A stretch of 64,000 nucleotides of DNA from Delphinapterus leucas. Its lineage: Eukaryota > Chordata > Mammalia > Artiodactyla > Monodontidae. The stretch spans positions 10,311,280-10,375,279 of the forward strand of contig NW_022098030.1 in NCBI RefSeq assembly GCF_002288925.2. Reading direction: 5' to 3'. The position numbers and the translations under genes were made by a program. The notes beneath the pieces were generated by a model that made no database searches, was not told where the DNA came from, and was given only the letters and a program-made list of their open reading frames with translations. This document shows, in pieces, positions 11,277 through 22,876 of the stretch; position 1 is the stretch's first letter; the number at the start of each line of letters is the position of its first letter.

Positions 11277-12439
11277 CCCTTTGCCATTTGCAATTTTGCC
11301 TTTGTAAAAGATACAGTTTTAGTCCAAAAAAGATATGATGAAATTGTCTTAGAAATAAAGGACATGGATGTATTGTCTCTCTATTCTTCTTCTGTGTTTA
11401 GGGTGATATTTGAATCTTAAATGTCTACTTTGTGCAATTGCTTATAACATAAATCAATGTGACAATGGCAATAGCCCATGTCAGACTTTTCATGCCAGCT
11501 GATGTCCAGTCATTAAATAACTCTATCAGCCACCATGATGCTTGGAATTGAAAAAGTTATTTTATCACACATTAGTCTGGCAATGAATAAAAGGCCGGTG
11601 GCCATTTTGAGTGTTAGACTTTTGTTTCTACAGAATATATAAAACTATAAAATCGATCCAACTAATAAATGCTTCCACTTCTGCAGATACTATAAAGTTG
11701 TAACTTTTTTTTTTTACTAGAACTATAACTCACTTACCATCAAAGTATCAAAAACTTCTGAGTGCTTATTTTTGACAGCACACTGGAGGATAGATATTGA
11801 ACCATCAACAATGACGAGAAGAAAACTATGGAGGATAAGATATTGACAACCTGCTCAAGCCACCCTAAGATGAAACCTAAATTTACTAGAGCTTATACTA
11901 CTGCTATTGTATGATTCAGCAGGTATATACCAGTGTGACATACCACCTGGGTGTTCTGATTTTTCAGGCAGTTCTTATGACATACAAGTTGCTAACAATA
12001 TTGAACTTTATCATTGTTTAGAGCTAACTTTCTTATTTTAAAGTGATACATGATCAGGAACAAGATGTTACTTAATGTGGGGGAGAGAGAAGAAGTTTTG
12101 TGAGAAGTGTCTAGAGGAAGTGAAAAATTGGACGTGGAGAAGGAGAGCACAAGATGGTTTATGCTCAAACTTGCTTCCATTTACTAGTTTTGAAATCTCT
12201 AAAAAGAGTCCTATAATTAAAAAGTGAAGGTAAATGTTTTCAAAGTGATTTCGGAATACAGAGAATATACAGTGTCATCTCAGGGCTTAGGGGACAAAGT
12301 GTGATCTTGAGTGGTTGGTAGTCTTTTTTCAATATCCATGAGGATCATACTGCAGCTCTGACACCATGAGAACTGAAACATTATTAATGTCCAGGAGAAC
12401 TTCACATGTAGATGGAAATGAGCAGAAAAACTTGAGAGA
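11276..12439. other. Unrecognised region, no gene
   Basis: No supported gene. 11500-11640 is less AT-biased ('aaaggccggtggccatttt') and could be unique, constrained sequence, but nothing in it identifies a function. 12050-12180 loosely resembles reverse L2. Confidence 0.4.
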
Positions 12440-12560
12440 ATGTCTTTGGAATCATATAAAATAGACATTGGTGACCTTCAAAAATAACTGGAGACTGGGG
12501 AAATAGTGGAATGAGTGTTATGGTGCTGAAGTCATTCTCTTTAAAACTAGAAGGTGGCAA
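12440..12560 (-). mobile_element. L2 LINE fragment
   Basis: 'cattggtgaccttcaaaaat' and 'ctggggaaatagtggaatga' fit the reverse complement of the L2 ORF2 region that also appears in forward orientation at 21105-21200. Diverged. Confidence 0.5.
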
Positions 12561-13761
12561 AATAGGGTAATATTAATAACCTAATATACATAAATATAAG
12601 TTACATAGATAAGAAAGGATGGTGTCTCATGATTTTAACAGCCAGTGGTATAGAGGGAGAGAATCTTTTTATGTATTGCAAAAGGTTAATGAATTATCTC
12701 ATAGTCATACTGTATTGAGTACTAAGACAAAAAGCAAAAACAAAATTCTGCTTGTGGGACTTTCTGCAGACTGTTTGAAAATAACTGATATGTAGCTGTT
12801 CTAATATCTGCAATTCAATATTTTTATAGTTGAACATCTAAATCTTTTTGTTCATTGTTTCATCTGACTTTGACTTATAGTGGCTTCACTTCTTTCACAT
12901 TTGGTGATCTTTGATAGACTTTATAGCTTCATCTTATCCATTGAGAATCTAGCATAACACAAATTGGGAAATCTTTTTTCCTAAGACAATTTACTTCTAC
13001 ATTTACTACATTTACGTTTCAGCCTCCTGATGATCGTAGTCAGTGGGGAAATCACTGACTCTGAGTCTCAATTTCATTCCATCTAAGACTGAATATCCTC
13101 ATGGCAGTGTTATTGTTGGAAAATGTCCTCAGAACAACCATTTTTAGGGCCATGTACCGTTCTAGCGGTGGATCATTTTTTTCTTTTCTTTTTTTTTTTT
13201 ACTATGAGAAGATAATTAAAGACTACCTTATATCTTGTGAAACTAACTATGCCTTCTGGGAAGTGTTCTATTTAGGATATAGTTGGACTGTTGTAACAAG
13301 GTCTATCAATACACTTAGTCACTTGTAAACATAATGTGTGAAGCAGAAGTAACATTAACTATATACAGACATTTCTCATCATTATCTTCTGGAGCTTTTA
13401 TTGTTAGAATGTACAAAATAATCTGAAATACTGGTGTGCTATGCTTCCTCTTTTACCTGATATTACTCTTTGCCTTTTTTTGAAAATCTTTGAAGTCACC
13501 AGTTGGAGAGTTTTCAAACGTGGTAAGGCACTTTATTTCTGGGGGTTTTGTTGTTAAAGTTAATGGTTTTCTCATTTTGAAAAAAATTTATACTTTAATT
13601 ATTTGGAAAATTGTATTTTAAAAAGAGGAAAAATGATAACTGTGATCCCTTCATATAGAAAAATAGCATTATCATTTTGAATTATTCAATTCTAGTATAC
13701 ATATGCATTTTTACTAATATATTTTCATTTAATATGAAAATTGATAACATATTTTCATTTA
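12561..13761. other. Unrecognised region, no gene
   Basis: AT-rich; a T-rich run lies at 13175-13200. The only open frame above 70 codons (13101-13328) crosses that T-run and has no domain. Confidence 0.45.
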
Positions 13762-13770
13762 GGGAATAGA

Positions 13771-13978
13771 TTTTTTTTTTTTTTTGCGGTACGCGGGCCT
13801 CTCACTGTTGTGGCCTCTCCCATTGCAGAGCACAGGCTTCGGACGCGCAGGCTCAGCGGTCATGGCTCATGGGCCCAGCCGCTCTGCGGGCATGTGGGAT
13901 CTTCCCGGACCAGGGCACGAATCCGCGCCCCCTGCATCGGCAGGTGGACTCTCAATCACTGCGCCACCAGGGAAGCCC
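13771..13978 (-). mobile_element. CHR-type SINE, short cetacean form
   Basis: Reverse orientation: T-run, 'gcggtacgcgggcctctcac', ending 'gcgccaccagggaagccc'. Target-site duplication 'gggaatagattttt' starts at 13762 and at 13979. Near-consensus, so relatively young. Confidence 0.95.
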
Positions 13979-14200
13979 GGGAATAGATTTTTTAAAAAAT
14001 AAATTTATATGATCAATCTAGAAGTTCAAATAAACTTTAAAAATTGAAACAAAATATGGCATAAAATTGTAACACCCTAATGTAACACTCTAATACTTTA
14101 ATAAACCGTATCAAGATCTCTAAGTATACCCACACACACACACGATTTCCATATATAGCATATTATGTAATATCACGTTATACATGCTGTTCTATAACTA
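13979..14200. other. AT-rich spacer with a short (CA)n
   Basis: A small (CA)n run lies at about 14130-14143. Nothing else is seen. Confidence 0.5.
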
Positions 14201-14212
14201 CCCTTTTCTCTT

Positions 14213-15060
14213 TTTTTTTTTTTTTTTCTTTTTTTTTTAAAATTTAAAATTTTTTTTTTTTTTTTTTGTTTTTTTTTTTTTTTTAAACACCTTTATTGGG
14301 GTATAATTGCTTTACAATTGTGTGTTAGTTTCTGCTTTATAACAAAGTGAATCAGTTATACATATACATATGTTCCCATATGTCTTCCCTCTTGCGTCTC
14401 CCTCCCTCCCACTCTCCCTATCCCACCCCTCCAGGCTGTCACAAAGCACCGAGCTAATATCCCTGTGCCTTGCGGCTGCTTCCCCCTAGCTATCTACCTT
14501 ACTACGTTTGTTAGTGTGTATATGTCCATGACTCTCTCTCACCCTGTCAAAGCTCACCCTTCCCCCTCCCCATATCCTCAAGTCCGTTCTCCAGTAGGTC
14601 TGCGTCTTTATTCCTGTCTTACCCCTAGGTTCTTCATGACATTTTTTTTTCCCCTTAAATTCCATATATATGCGTTAGCATACGGTATTTGTCTTTTTCT
14701 TTCTGACTTACTTCACTCTGTATGACAGACTCTAGGTCTATCCACCTCATTACAAATAGCTCAATTTCGTTTCTTTTTATGGCTGAGTAATATTCCATTG
14801 TATATATGTGCCACATCTTCTTTATCCATTCATCCGATGATGGGCGCTTAGGTTGTTTCCATCTCCGGGCTATTGTAAATAGAGCTGCAATGAACATTTT
14901 GGTACATGACTCTTTTTGAGTTTTGGTTTCCTCAGGGTATATGCCCAGTAGTGGGATTGCTGGGTCATATGGTAATTCTATTTGTAGTTTTTTAAGGAAC
15001 CTCCATACTGTTCTCCATAGTGGCTGAACCAATTCACATTCCCACCAGCAGTGCAAGAGT
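14213..15060 (-). mobile_element. Young 5'-truncated L1
   Basis: An 848-bp L1 3' end in reverse orientation with a T-rich tail complement of about 70 bases (14213-14284), then the 3' UTR ('acctttattggggtataatt') and ORF2 C-terminus. The target-site duplication cccttttctctt is perfect (14201-14212, 15061-15072). Near-consensus text, an intact terminal ORF2 frame and a perfect duplication mark it as one of the younger insertions here. Confidence 0.95.
14655..15056 (-). pseudogene. L1 ORF2 C-terminal fragment, uninterrupted frame
   Basis: 133 codons of the extreme C-terminus of L1 ORF2, in frame to its natural stop: [17 protein letters not shown] near the start, WIKKMWHIYTMEYYSAIKR in the middle, and a [18 protein letters not shown] end. 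The endonuclease, reverse transcriptase and most of the C-terminal domain were never copied, because the insertion is 5'-truncated. It has no promoter of its own. Confidence 0.85.
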
Positions 15061-15072
15061 CCCTTTTCTCTT

Positions 15073-15289
15073 AATAGTATGTTCTAAACTGCACAGGAAC
15101 AACTTTTAAGAAAAATTGCAATAAGGATACAGCTCAAGAGAATAGTTTAATTGAGACAGTGAAAGCTTAGATATATAACATTTATTCTCATCTTTTCATG
15201 AGATCTTTCAAATATGTGCCTTTATAAATCATTGCCATCTGTGATTTGGTTCGTTTCCATCCATTCTTGCATGCATGTATACATTAGGC
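15073..15289. other. Spacer
   Basis: Nothing recognised. Confidence 0.4.
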
Positions 15290-15660
15290 ATTAATTTCAC
15301 TATTGGGAGTCCATTATTTTGAGTGCTAGAACTAGATGCTGGGAAACAAATGTAGCTCTGCCTTTGAGACATACCAACTCAGTGAAGAGGAAACAAAATT
15401 AAATACATATAAAACATATTCATGACCTATATAAAAAACACTGGGGGTACTTAGAGGAGTGGGCAATTCTTCCTAAGGGGAAAATTGGTTTAAAAACCCT
15501 AAAGAAGAATATCTTAGTTGAGTCTTGAAGATAAAAGATGTTTGTTTAACTTATGGACTTGTAAGACAGGGTGAAGGAGAAGAAATACGAAATAGTATCT
15601 GGTATTCAAGTAACAGCAAGTTCAATATAGTCAGTAAGTCAAAAGTGTAAGATTATTAAA
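15290..15660 (-). mobile_element. L2 LINE fragment
   Basis: 'gatgctgggaaacaaatgta', 'gggtacttagaggagtgggc', 'gttgagtcttgaagataaaa' and 'tattcaagtaacagcaagtt' follow the reverse-complement L2 3' order. Diverged. Confidence 0.65.
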
Positions 15661-17229
15661 TTATAGGTAGTAGTGGTAGCACTAAGCAAACCTAATTAAC
15701 AAGAAAGTTAATCAGATAGAAAAAGACATTTTTCCAAATTCAATTCATTTTTAGTGATATGTACTCCGTGTATTATCAGACAGCAATACATATGTATTAT
15801 ATGCTCTCCTGCTATGATGGTGAGATTAGATATTCATTTCAGTAAACACTTGAGTATGTTTTAATTAAAATGCCTTCTGAGAAAATGGAATGTCGCATTT
15901 TTAAATAGAATTTCAGGTTGCTATAGTAACTAATAAAACTGCCATTATTTATTCAGAATAACATAAAAAGCATCTTTAAAGATGGTAAATCACTTTCAAA
16001 GTACCCTGACCATTAGTTACTGATATTAAATTGAATTGTATTAACAATTAGTTGAATGTTTCATGTGTGAGAAACTGCAGAAAATGTATATAGAAAAACA
16101 GAAAATAGAGATACCTTTTAAAAGCTTATGTGTTAGATGGAAACAAATGTTTAATGCACCTTCTACAAAAAAGAAGACGGTTTCTCTTCACTGATCAGAT
16201 CATCTGTTAAGTTCAAATCATCCAGTAAAATTATTTTTTGTTGTTGTTCCCATGAAAGTATGCAAGCCACTGAAGCATAAGGGTAGCTAAATGAGGGAAA
16301 CAGTGACTGACGTAAGTGAGTAATGCATCCTGGAAATATGTAGCTCTTATGGTAAAATTCCTGAAGGAATACCTGTCTCTATGTTGCAGACCTTCTGACA
16401 CTGGAAACAAAAGGCCAACTGCAAAAACGTTTAAATATTTAGTTTTTTCACAATATAATGAATGCAATTTGAATCTAAGACATTTTCTGATACAGTTTGA
16501 AAGTTAGTTTAGTCAAATTAATACATAATCATGTTTGTATTTACCTAATAATGGCAGAGACCGCTAGATTATTAAAAAAAATTAAGTCAGGAGCTTGAGG
16601 TCAAGAATCCAAGTATAAAAGTTAAGAAGAATGCCAGCCAAAGATTTCAAAGACACACTCAAGGCTTGAAAGCAAATTCCAAAAATTACACGTGTGCATA
16701 CTACTAGTGGACACCATGATGCTTTCTTTTCTTTTTTGAGAAAGCAGCATATTTGCTCTATTGTTCTAGATGGTCTTTCTCTGGCCTTCGTTTCCTCATC
16801 TTCATTTTCAGGATGATGAAATTAATGCATACTGAAAATGGAGAAATGATTTCAAGGATTCTAGCACAGTGCCAATAATCTTTGGTTTCCTTCTTTTGCC
16901 CACTGTGTTCAAGTTTCATAAGATTTTATAAATCCTACTTTGCCACAGAAATTTACAGAAGAGTGTTTTCACTGAAGGCATAATTTTGAAATTAAGGAAG
17001 AGTTTAAAAGTCCTGCATTTTTTTTTTTTTAAAAATGAGCAAACCACGCATGGCTAAGCAAAGTAATTGGTTTCAACGATAAAAAGATGCAAACAGATTC
17101 TGAGATCCTTTGTCTTATTAGTGCTGACATGATTCATTACTTACATTTAAGAATCCCGTCCATATTGTTTTGCTTCTATGTCGTTGTATTTCCTAGAATA
17201 GTAAAAGAAAAAAAGTATATTTTTTCTTT
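15661..17229. other. Unrecognised region, no gene
   Basis: AT-rich unique-looking sequence. Open frames of 60-110 codons (16231-16507 on both strands, 17087-17419 on the plus strand) have no domain. The last one runs into the SINE that follows. Confidence 0.45.
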
Positions 17230-17392
17230 TCTCACTGTTGTGGCCTCTCCCGCCGCAGAGCACAGGCTCCGGACGCGCAGGCCCGGCGGCCATGGCTCCC
17301 GGGCCCAGCCGCTCCACGGCACGTGGGGCATGAACCCGCGTCCCCTGCATTGGCAGGCGGACTCCCAACCAGTGTGCCACCAGGGAAGCCCC
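17230..17392 (-). mobile_element. CHR-type SINE, truncated and internally deleted
   Basis: A reverse SINE lacking the usual 'gcggtacgcgggcct' start. It also lacks about 15 bases between 'ggcacgtggg' and 'gcatgaacccgcg', where siblings read 'gatcttcccggaccgg'. It ends 'gtgccaccagggaagcccc'. No clean target duplication is seen. Confidence 0.9.
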
Positions 17393-17775
17393 TTTATATT
17401 GTTTTATTTTTCTGTTTAAAGAGCTTGAAAACTTTAGCTGAAATCCTCCTTACATCCTAATGTCTTTCAGGGTTAGTCATTTATCTGTGAGCGTTTCAGG
17501 AATTTTTTATGGAGTAATGGTACAGACATAAGCATTTCTTATTAAATGGCTCCATAAAATTTTTTATGATAATTTGGAATCAGAACTTAATTTTTAAATG
17601 TAATTTTCGTGAATTAACTATTTTCCTCATTTGTTCTAGCAATATTTGATGGATAGCACATGTTTTCTTTGAGAAGACAGAGTTAGAAGGTATGATCAGA
17701 AGAAAAACTTAAATCCTACCAGAGAAAAGAACTGCTGGCATTCATAAGAAAATAATATTTTAAAAATAGGACTGG

Positions 17776-17809
17776 GGGCTTCTCAACCACTGCGCCACCA
17801 GGGAAACCC
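17776..17809 (-). mobile_element. 34-bp CHR SINE head with target duplication
   Basis: Only the first 34 bases of a CHR SINE head (as its reverse complement, 'ctcaaccactgcgccaccag'). It is bracketed by the perfect 8-bp repeat aggactgg (17768-17775, 17810-17817). There is no body and no A-tail. Confidence 0.8.
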
Positions 17810-17817
17810 AGGACTGG

Positions 17818-18049
17818 ACATTTTATTATTATTTTTTTTAAATAGTAAGATGAAATAAAATGATGTCTATCAGCCAAAAATTATCCAAGAAACAGATGGC
17901 AAGAAAAAAATGTTTTGTGTATCATCAATTAGTTCATGTTAGTTCTAGCATTCTAAGGAAAGAAAAACTCTTTTCTTAAAATTTATTTATTTTTCCAATG
18001 TTAAAGATAACTACCCTGATATTAAGGTGGTGAAATCAAAGCACGAAAA
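17818..18049. other. Spacer
   Basis: AT-rich, nothing recognised. Confidence 0.4.
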
Positions 18050-18265
18050 TGAGGTGCCAGAATTAGAAAGTTCTGAGTTTTCATCCCATATGCACTGCAT
18101 ATATATTGGACATATTACTTAACTTCTGTAAGACCCAGTTTCCTCAACTATAAAAAGGAGAAAATAGTGAACAACTGTAGGTAAAATATGAGATTATATG
18201 TGTGACACCTTTAGCAAACACTGTGTGTTGTTGATGGTAAACAATCAATAAATGTTATCATTACA
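18050..18265 (+). repeat. MIR SINE
   Basis: Follows the MIR consensus in order: 'aagttctgagttttcatccc', 'acttaacttctgtaagaccc', 'agtttcctcaactataaaaa', 'gacacctttagcaaacactg' and 'caatcaataaatgttatcat'. Confidence 0.85.
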
Positions 18266-19234
18266 CTTATATATATTTTTCTCTCAGCATACAGTGTTAT
18301 ACTCAACATAATTAAAATACATTTACTTCATATTTCTACTCCCCTTGCACGGTTAACTCACTGTTGATCAAGGTAAAGCTAGTGGTGAAGCTTCAGGAAA
18401 AATATGGTTTTCAACGCCATTTCTACATTTCCCTCAAATTTTAATAATCATTAGAAAAAGATAAAAAATATATTGATATATTTATACTTTTTCCAAGGAA
18501 TACTATAATATACCAAATAATCAGTTTTTGTTCTAGTATCATATTTAAGTAATTCTTTAAGAGGTGGAGGAGGGAACAAAGTGACTACGATTTCCTTGAG
18601 TACCTTAGTATATAAAATATTTGCACATCCTGAATGCATATATATTTAAGACATAGTAGTGTATATTTAGGCCATAAAATGCCCTGAAAAGCATAATGAC
18701 AGATATTTAAGGATTAAAACATCAAAGGTAATTTCACTACACTGTAGGAATATTCCTGAATTCCATCTAATTTTCAAGTAAGTACTTACACCAAGTAACA
18801 TGAATAATTATATGCTCCTCTAAATTTGTATAAAACCATTTTCATGTATGCACTATATGACTTTAACATATCAGAGGAAATGCTTACAAAATGCAGAATG
18901 TTTTAATCAGTGTTTTATAAACTATTTGGGGAAAAGCTTGACAGTCAATCGGAGAAAACCAGTTTAGAAAGAGTTTACCACACATTGTTTACTGCATTCA
19001 ATCCCTATCTGCACACAATAATCACAGTAGTTTTCCATTGTTTCTATATATAGGGCTTTATATTTTAAAAATTGTCTCAGAATGAGTTTCTAAATTATGT
19101 TATCAAATTTGTAGATTTCTTTTCTACAGATTATACATTCCTAAAGGATAGAATTCCTTTTCATCTAACTTTGAATGAACACCAATCAGTACATGGTACT
19201 CATGGTTGCTTGACTGGATTAAATTGAATTGCAT
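18266..19234. other. Unrecognised AT-rich region
   Basis: No gene, RNA or repeat identified in about 970 bp. Confidence 0.45.
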
Positions 19235-19425
19235 GAAAGACTTCAGGAGTCTGATTTTAGGAGACTTAAATTCACATTCTAGCTCTTCTGTAAATAATCT
19301 GTGGGTTACTGAACTAGTTGCAAACACTTTGAGTCTCTGATTCCTCAGCTGTGAAATAGGGATCATAACATGTTCTGCCCTGCTGACCTCAAAGGTCTAT
19401 TTAGAACAATAATATGAATAAAAGT
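19235..19425 (+). repeat. MIR SINE
   Basis: 'caggagtctgattttaggag', 'cattctagctcttctgtaaa', 'ctctgattcctcagctgtga' and 'aatagggatcataacatgtt' fit the MIR order. Diverged. Confidence 0.75.
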
Positions 19426-19439
19426 GTGTTGGTTTACCA

Positions 19440-19720
19440 CAAAAGCATTGCTTCCTTTCTAATCAGGCAGGAGCTCTCCTTTACCAGCTGATACTAAATT
19501 ATAGAGCCCAGATTTTACAAGGCCAACCTTGGGTGGCAAAATAAACAGTCCTATTCTCACTTCCTTTCTCATCAAAAACAAAATAAACTATGTCCTCAAA
19601 TATTAACTGATATCCTTTTCTATAGAACCAATTATCCAGTAAAATTAAGGAGGTTGCCAAGGACAGGAGTATAGTTATGTCTATTAAAACGTTGAGGCTA
19701 ATAACAGATCTGGACAATTT
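19440..19720 (-). repeat. Unclassified dispersed repeat (pairs with 24660-24840)
   Basis: Contains 'gccaaccttgggtggcaa' at 19522-19539, the exact reverse complement of 24694-24711. Similar text lies on both sides of the match. Possibly an old LTR; the family is not recognised. Confidence 0.4.
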
Positions 19721-20774
19721 TATTAATTTGATTATTCATTTTTAATTTGCATTGTGCTTTGTCAGCTTTGATTTGTGTTTGAATTGGATATTTATGCCTT
19801 GTCCCGAGCTGGATTTGCGTCTCAATTGGGCAAATTTTTTTAAACATAAAAAACCTCAAAAACCAACTACAAACTTTTGTCAGTGCTTTTATGATAGTGT
19901 TTCTACTGAATTGTTTTCACTATGATACTTAACATATATTTGACACTTTTATTAAACTCTCTATAATCAGCTGTGTGAGTGTACCGTTTCCTGATGGACA
20001 CTCGCTGATACAAAGTATAAAGGATAGTACTTAAAAAGAGAAGGAAGCTACTGTGTGTGAAGGATTTTCATTTCACTAGAGGAGTAATAACTTTATCCTA
20101 TAATCAGAGTTTTAAGCAGAAGAATGGTATTTTTAAATTTCCATGATTCTCCTAGTAGTAATAACCCAAGGTCATGGCAACCCAATACATCAAGAGATTC
20201 TGAAATTTCAGTATTGAGCACATTCAGATCCTGTGGTTTAATAAAAAAAAAATTAACAAATAGCTTGCTTACATCAGTTTATTGATTGCTTTAAGGTATA
20301 TTTAACCCAGATGGGACAAGACACTGGGAAGAAGGCTTACCAATATTAGTCTTCTCTCAAAAATACCTTCAGACTCCTCACACGAACATTTATGAGCCTC
20401 CATTCTTAGCTCACTTTGCTATTATCATTATTTTTTCTTTGTTCTACTATCTCAAAAGTACTAATTGGCATGCCCCCGATATCTTACCTTAACTCGATTT
20501 GTATGTTGTTCTCATTTCTGAGAAGAAGTCTCAGGAACTTTACTATCCTGTATAATGTATTACGCAATTTTTCTTACTCCCTTTTGTCAAAGTCAGCAAC
20601 AACTTATTCCAAGAAATGTTCTTGTTATTTATTCTTTTCAAGGCTGCTGGCAAATTTCCACATAAAGTTGCTCAATCTTAAGTAAGTTGATGAGGGGGAA
20701 CAAAGATTTCCATTTAAAATGGTGTGTCTATGGGGGCCAAAGAATCTATTAAACATCAGATTTGGTTTAGAAAA
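19721..20774. other. Unrecognised region, no gene
   Basis: No supported gene in about 1 kb. The open frame at 20416-20685 (89 codons) is Leu/Ser-rich without a recognisable domain. Confidence 0.45.
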
Positions 20775-20900
20775 TCATGTGGAGGTTGGATGCGGATGAG
20801 GCAGGAAGACCACAGAGGATGCTATTTCAATAGCATGAATAAGAGAAGTTAAGTGAATGAGGATAGAGTGTAGGGAAGAGATTTAAAAATTAGTCACCAA
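20775..20900 (-). mobile_element. L2 LINE fragment
   Basis: 'gcaggaagaccacagaggat' and 'gctatttcaatagcatgaat' fit the reverse complement of the L2 ORF2 3' region. Confidence 0.55.
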
Positions 20901-21499
20901 ATGCAGAAGATGATATTAATAGAAGAGTTGCTGAGTAAATGTGGAAGATAATATAAATAGAAAAGTTGAGGATGGTTGTAACTTGAGCAAAGCTTGGCAA
21001 ATGACATGACTATTTCTGTCATTCTATGTAGGATCTCATATATCGCTGGTGGGGTTATAAACTGGTATTTCTTTCCTCCCATTCTCTCTTATACCATTTT
21101 AATTAGGTCTTCACTTCCACTACTCCAGTGAAAGTGCTCTTGGAAAGGACACTGATGACTTGTGTGCTGCTATACCCAGATGGTCAATTCTGTTCTCATT
21201 TTATGTGACCCCTTAGCAGCATTTGACAAAGTTGGTCACTATGTATTCCTTAATATACTTTTGTCACTGGTTTTCTGGACACTAAACTCTTGATCTTTTT
21301 CTTTCCTCTCTAATCACAATATTTTTCACAGTCCATCCTCTTGTGAACTTTTAATGTTTGAATGTCCCAAGGGTCAGCTCTTGGTTCTATTTTCTTCTCT
21401 ACATACAATCACTTCCTTATAGTCTTATCCAGGGTACTCTAACTTTTCTCAAATTTATATCTCCTGCTAAGAACTCACTCTCAAACTCCAAACTCCTCT

Positions 21500-22622
21500 C
21501 TCTCAAACAGAGTATAAAACTTTCTTTAATACAGAAATAGCTCATACAACTCAATAACAAAAAAACAAAAAACAACCCAATCAAAAAATGGGCTGAAGAC
21601 CTAAATACACATTTCTTCAAAGAAGACATACAGATGGGCTATAGGCACATGAAAAGATTCTCATCATTGTTAATTACTAGAGAAATGAAAAAACTACAAT
21701 GAAGCACCACGTCACACTGGTCAGAATGGTCATCATTAAAAAGTCTACAAATAACAAATGCTGGAGAAGGTGTGGAGAAAAAGGAACCCTCCTACACTGT
21801 TGGTGGGAATGTAAGTTGGTGCAGCCACTCTGGAAAACAGTATAGAGGTTCCTCAAAATACTAAAAATGGAGTTGTTGTGTGATTCAGCAATCCTGCTCC
21901 TGGGCATATATCTGGACAAAACTATAATTCAAAAAGATACATGCATCCCTACGTTCACAGCAGCACTATTTACAATAGCCAAAACATGGGAACAATCTAA
22001 ACGTCCATCAACAGATGAAAGGATAAGAAGATGAATATTATTCAACCATACAAAAGAATGAAATCATGCCTTTTGCAGCAACATGGATGGGTCTAAAGAT
22101 CATCATAGTAAGCCAAATAAGTCAGAAAGAGAAAGAAAAATACCATATATCACTTACATGGGGAATGTAAAATATGACACAAATGAACATATCTACAAAA
22201 CAGAAACAGACTCACACACATAGAGACAGACTTTTGGTTGCCAAGGGGGGAAGGGGGTGGGGAGGGTTGAATTGGGAGTTTGGAAAACAACAAGATCCTA
22301 TTGTATAGCCCAGGGAACTACTGATATATTCAATATCCTATAATAAACCATAGGGGAGGGACTTCCCTGGTCATCCAGTGGTTAAGAATCTGCCTTCCAA
22401 TGCAGGGGACGCAGGTTCAATCCCTGGTCGGGGAGCTAAGATCCCATATGCCACGGGGCAACTAAGCCTGTGCACCACAACTACTGATCCCACGTGCCAC
22501 AACTAGAGAGAAGCTCGCCTGCTGCAACGAAGAGCCTGCATGCCACAACTAGGACCTGACACAACCAAATAAATAAATATTTTTTAAAAAACATAATGGA
22601 AAAGAATATAAAAAATCTGTAT
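21500..22622 (+). mobile_element. L1 fragment without 3' tail, inside L2
   Basis: ORF2 C-terminus and 3' UTR of an L1 ('cagctcatac'-type start, 'ggagaaggtgtggagaaaaa', 'ccaagggggg'). It is interrupted by a CHR-1-type SINE at 22358-22590. After 'aaaagaatataaaaaatc' the usual last stretch of about 80 bases and the poly(A) are absent, and L2 text resumes almost at once. Confidence 0.8.
22358..22590 (+). mobile_element. CHR-1-type SINE (older cetartiodactyl form)
   Basis: Head 'gggacttccctggtcatcca', 'gaatctgccttccaatgcag' and 'ggttcaatccctggtcgggg', then 'acaactagagagaagctcgc' and an (aaat)n tail. It differs from the short copies in the head and body and fits the older CHR-1 group shared beyond cetaceans. 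It sits in the L1 at 'aaaccata/acataatgg'. Confidence 0.88.
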
Positions 22623-22649
22623 ATTTGACATCTTTACTTGGATGCCAAA

Positions 22650-22680
22650 TATATATATATAAACATATATATATATATAT
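22650..22680. repeat. (AT)n tract at the SINE tail
   Basis: Alternating at, broken once by 'aaacat'. It occupies the place where the T-run of the adjoining reverse SINE should be. Confidence 0.9.
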
Positions 22681-22876
22681 TTTTGAGGTACGCGGGCCTC
22701 TCACTGTTGTGGCCTCTCCCATTGCAGAGCACAGGCTCCGGACACACAGGGTCAGTGGCCATGGCTCACGGGCCTAGCCGTTCTGCGGCATGTGGGATTT
22801 TCCCGGACCAGGGCACGAACCCGTGTCCCCTGCATCGGCAGGAGGACTCTCAACCACTGCGCCACCAGGGAAGCCC
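22681..22876 (-). mobile_element. CHR-type SINE, short cetacean form
   Basis: 'gaggtacgcgggcctctcac' to 'gcgccaccagggaagccc'. The flanks 'ccaaatatatatat' (from 22645) and 'ccaaatagatattt' (from 22877) suggest an imperfect target duplication. L2 text lies on both sides. Confidence 0.92.

Noticed and set aside
11019..11420. Overlapping open frames with repeated Thr-His or Val-Cys
   Set aside because: Produced by the (CA)n microsatellite.
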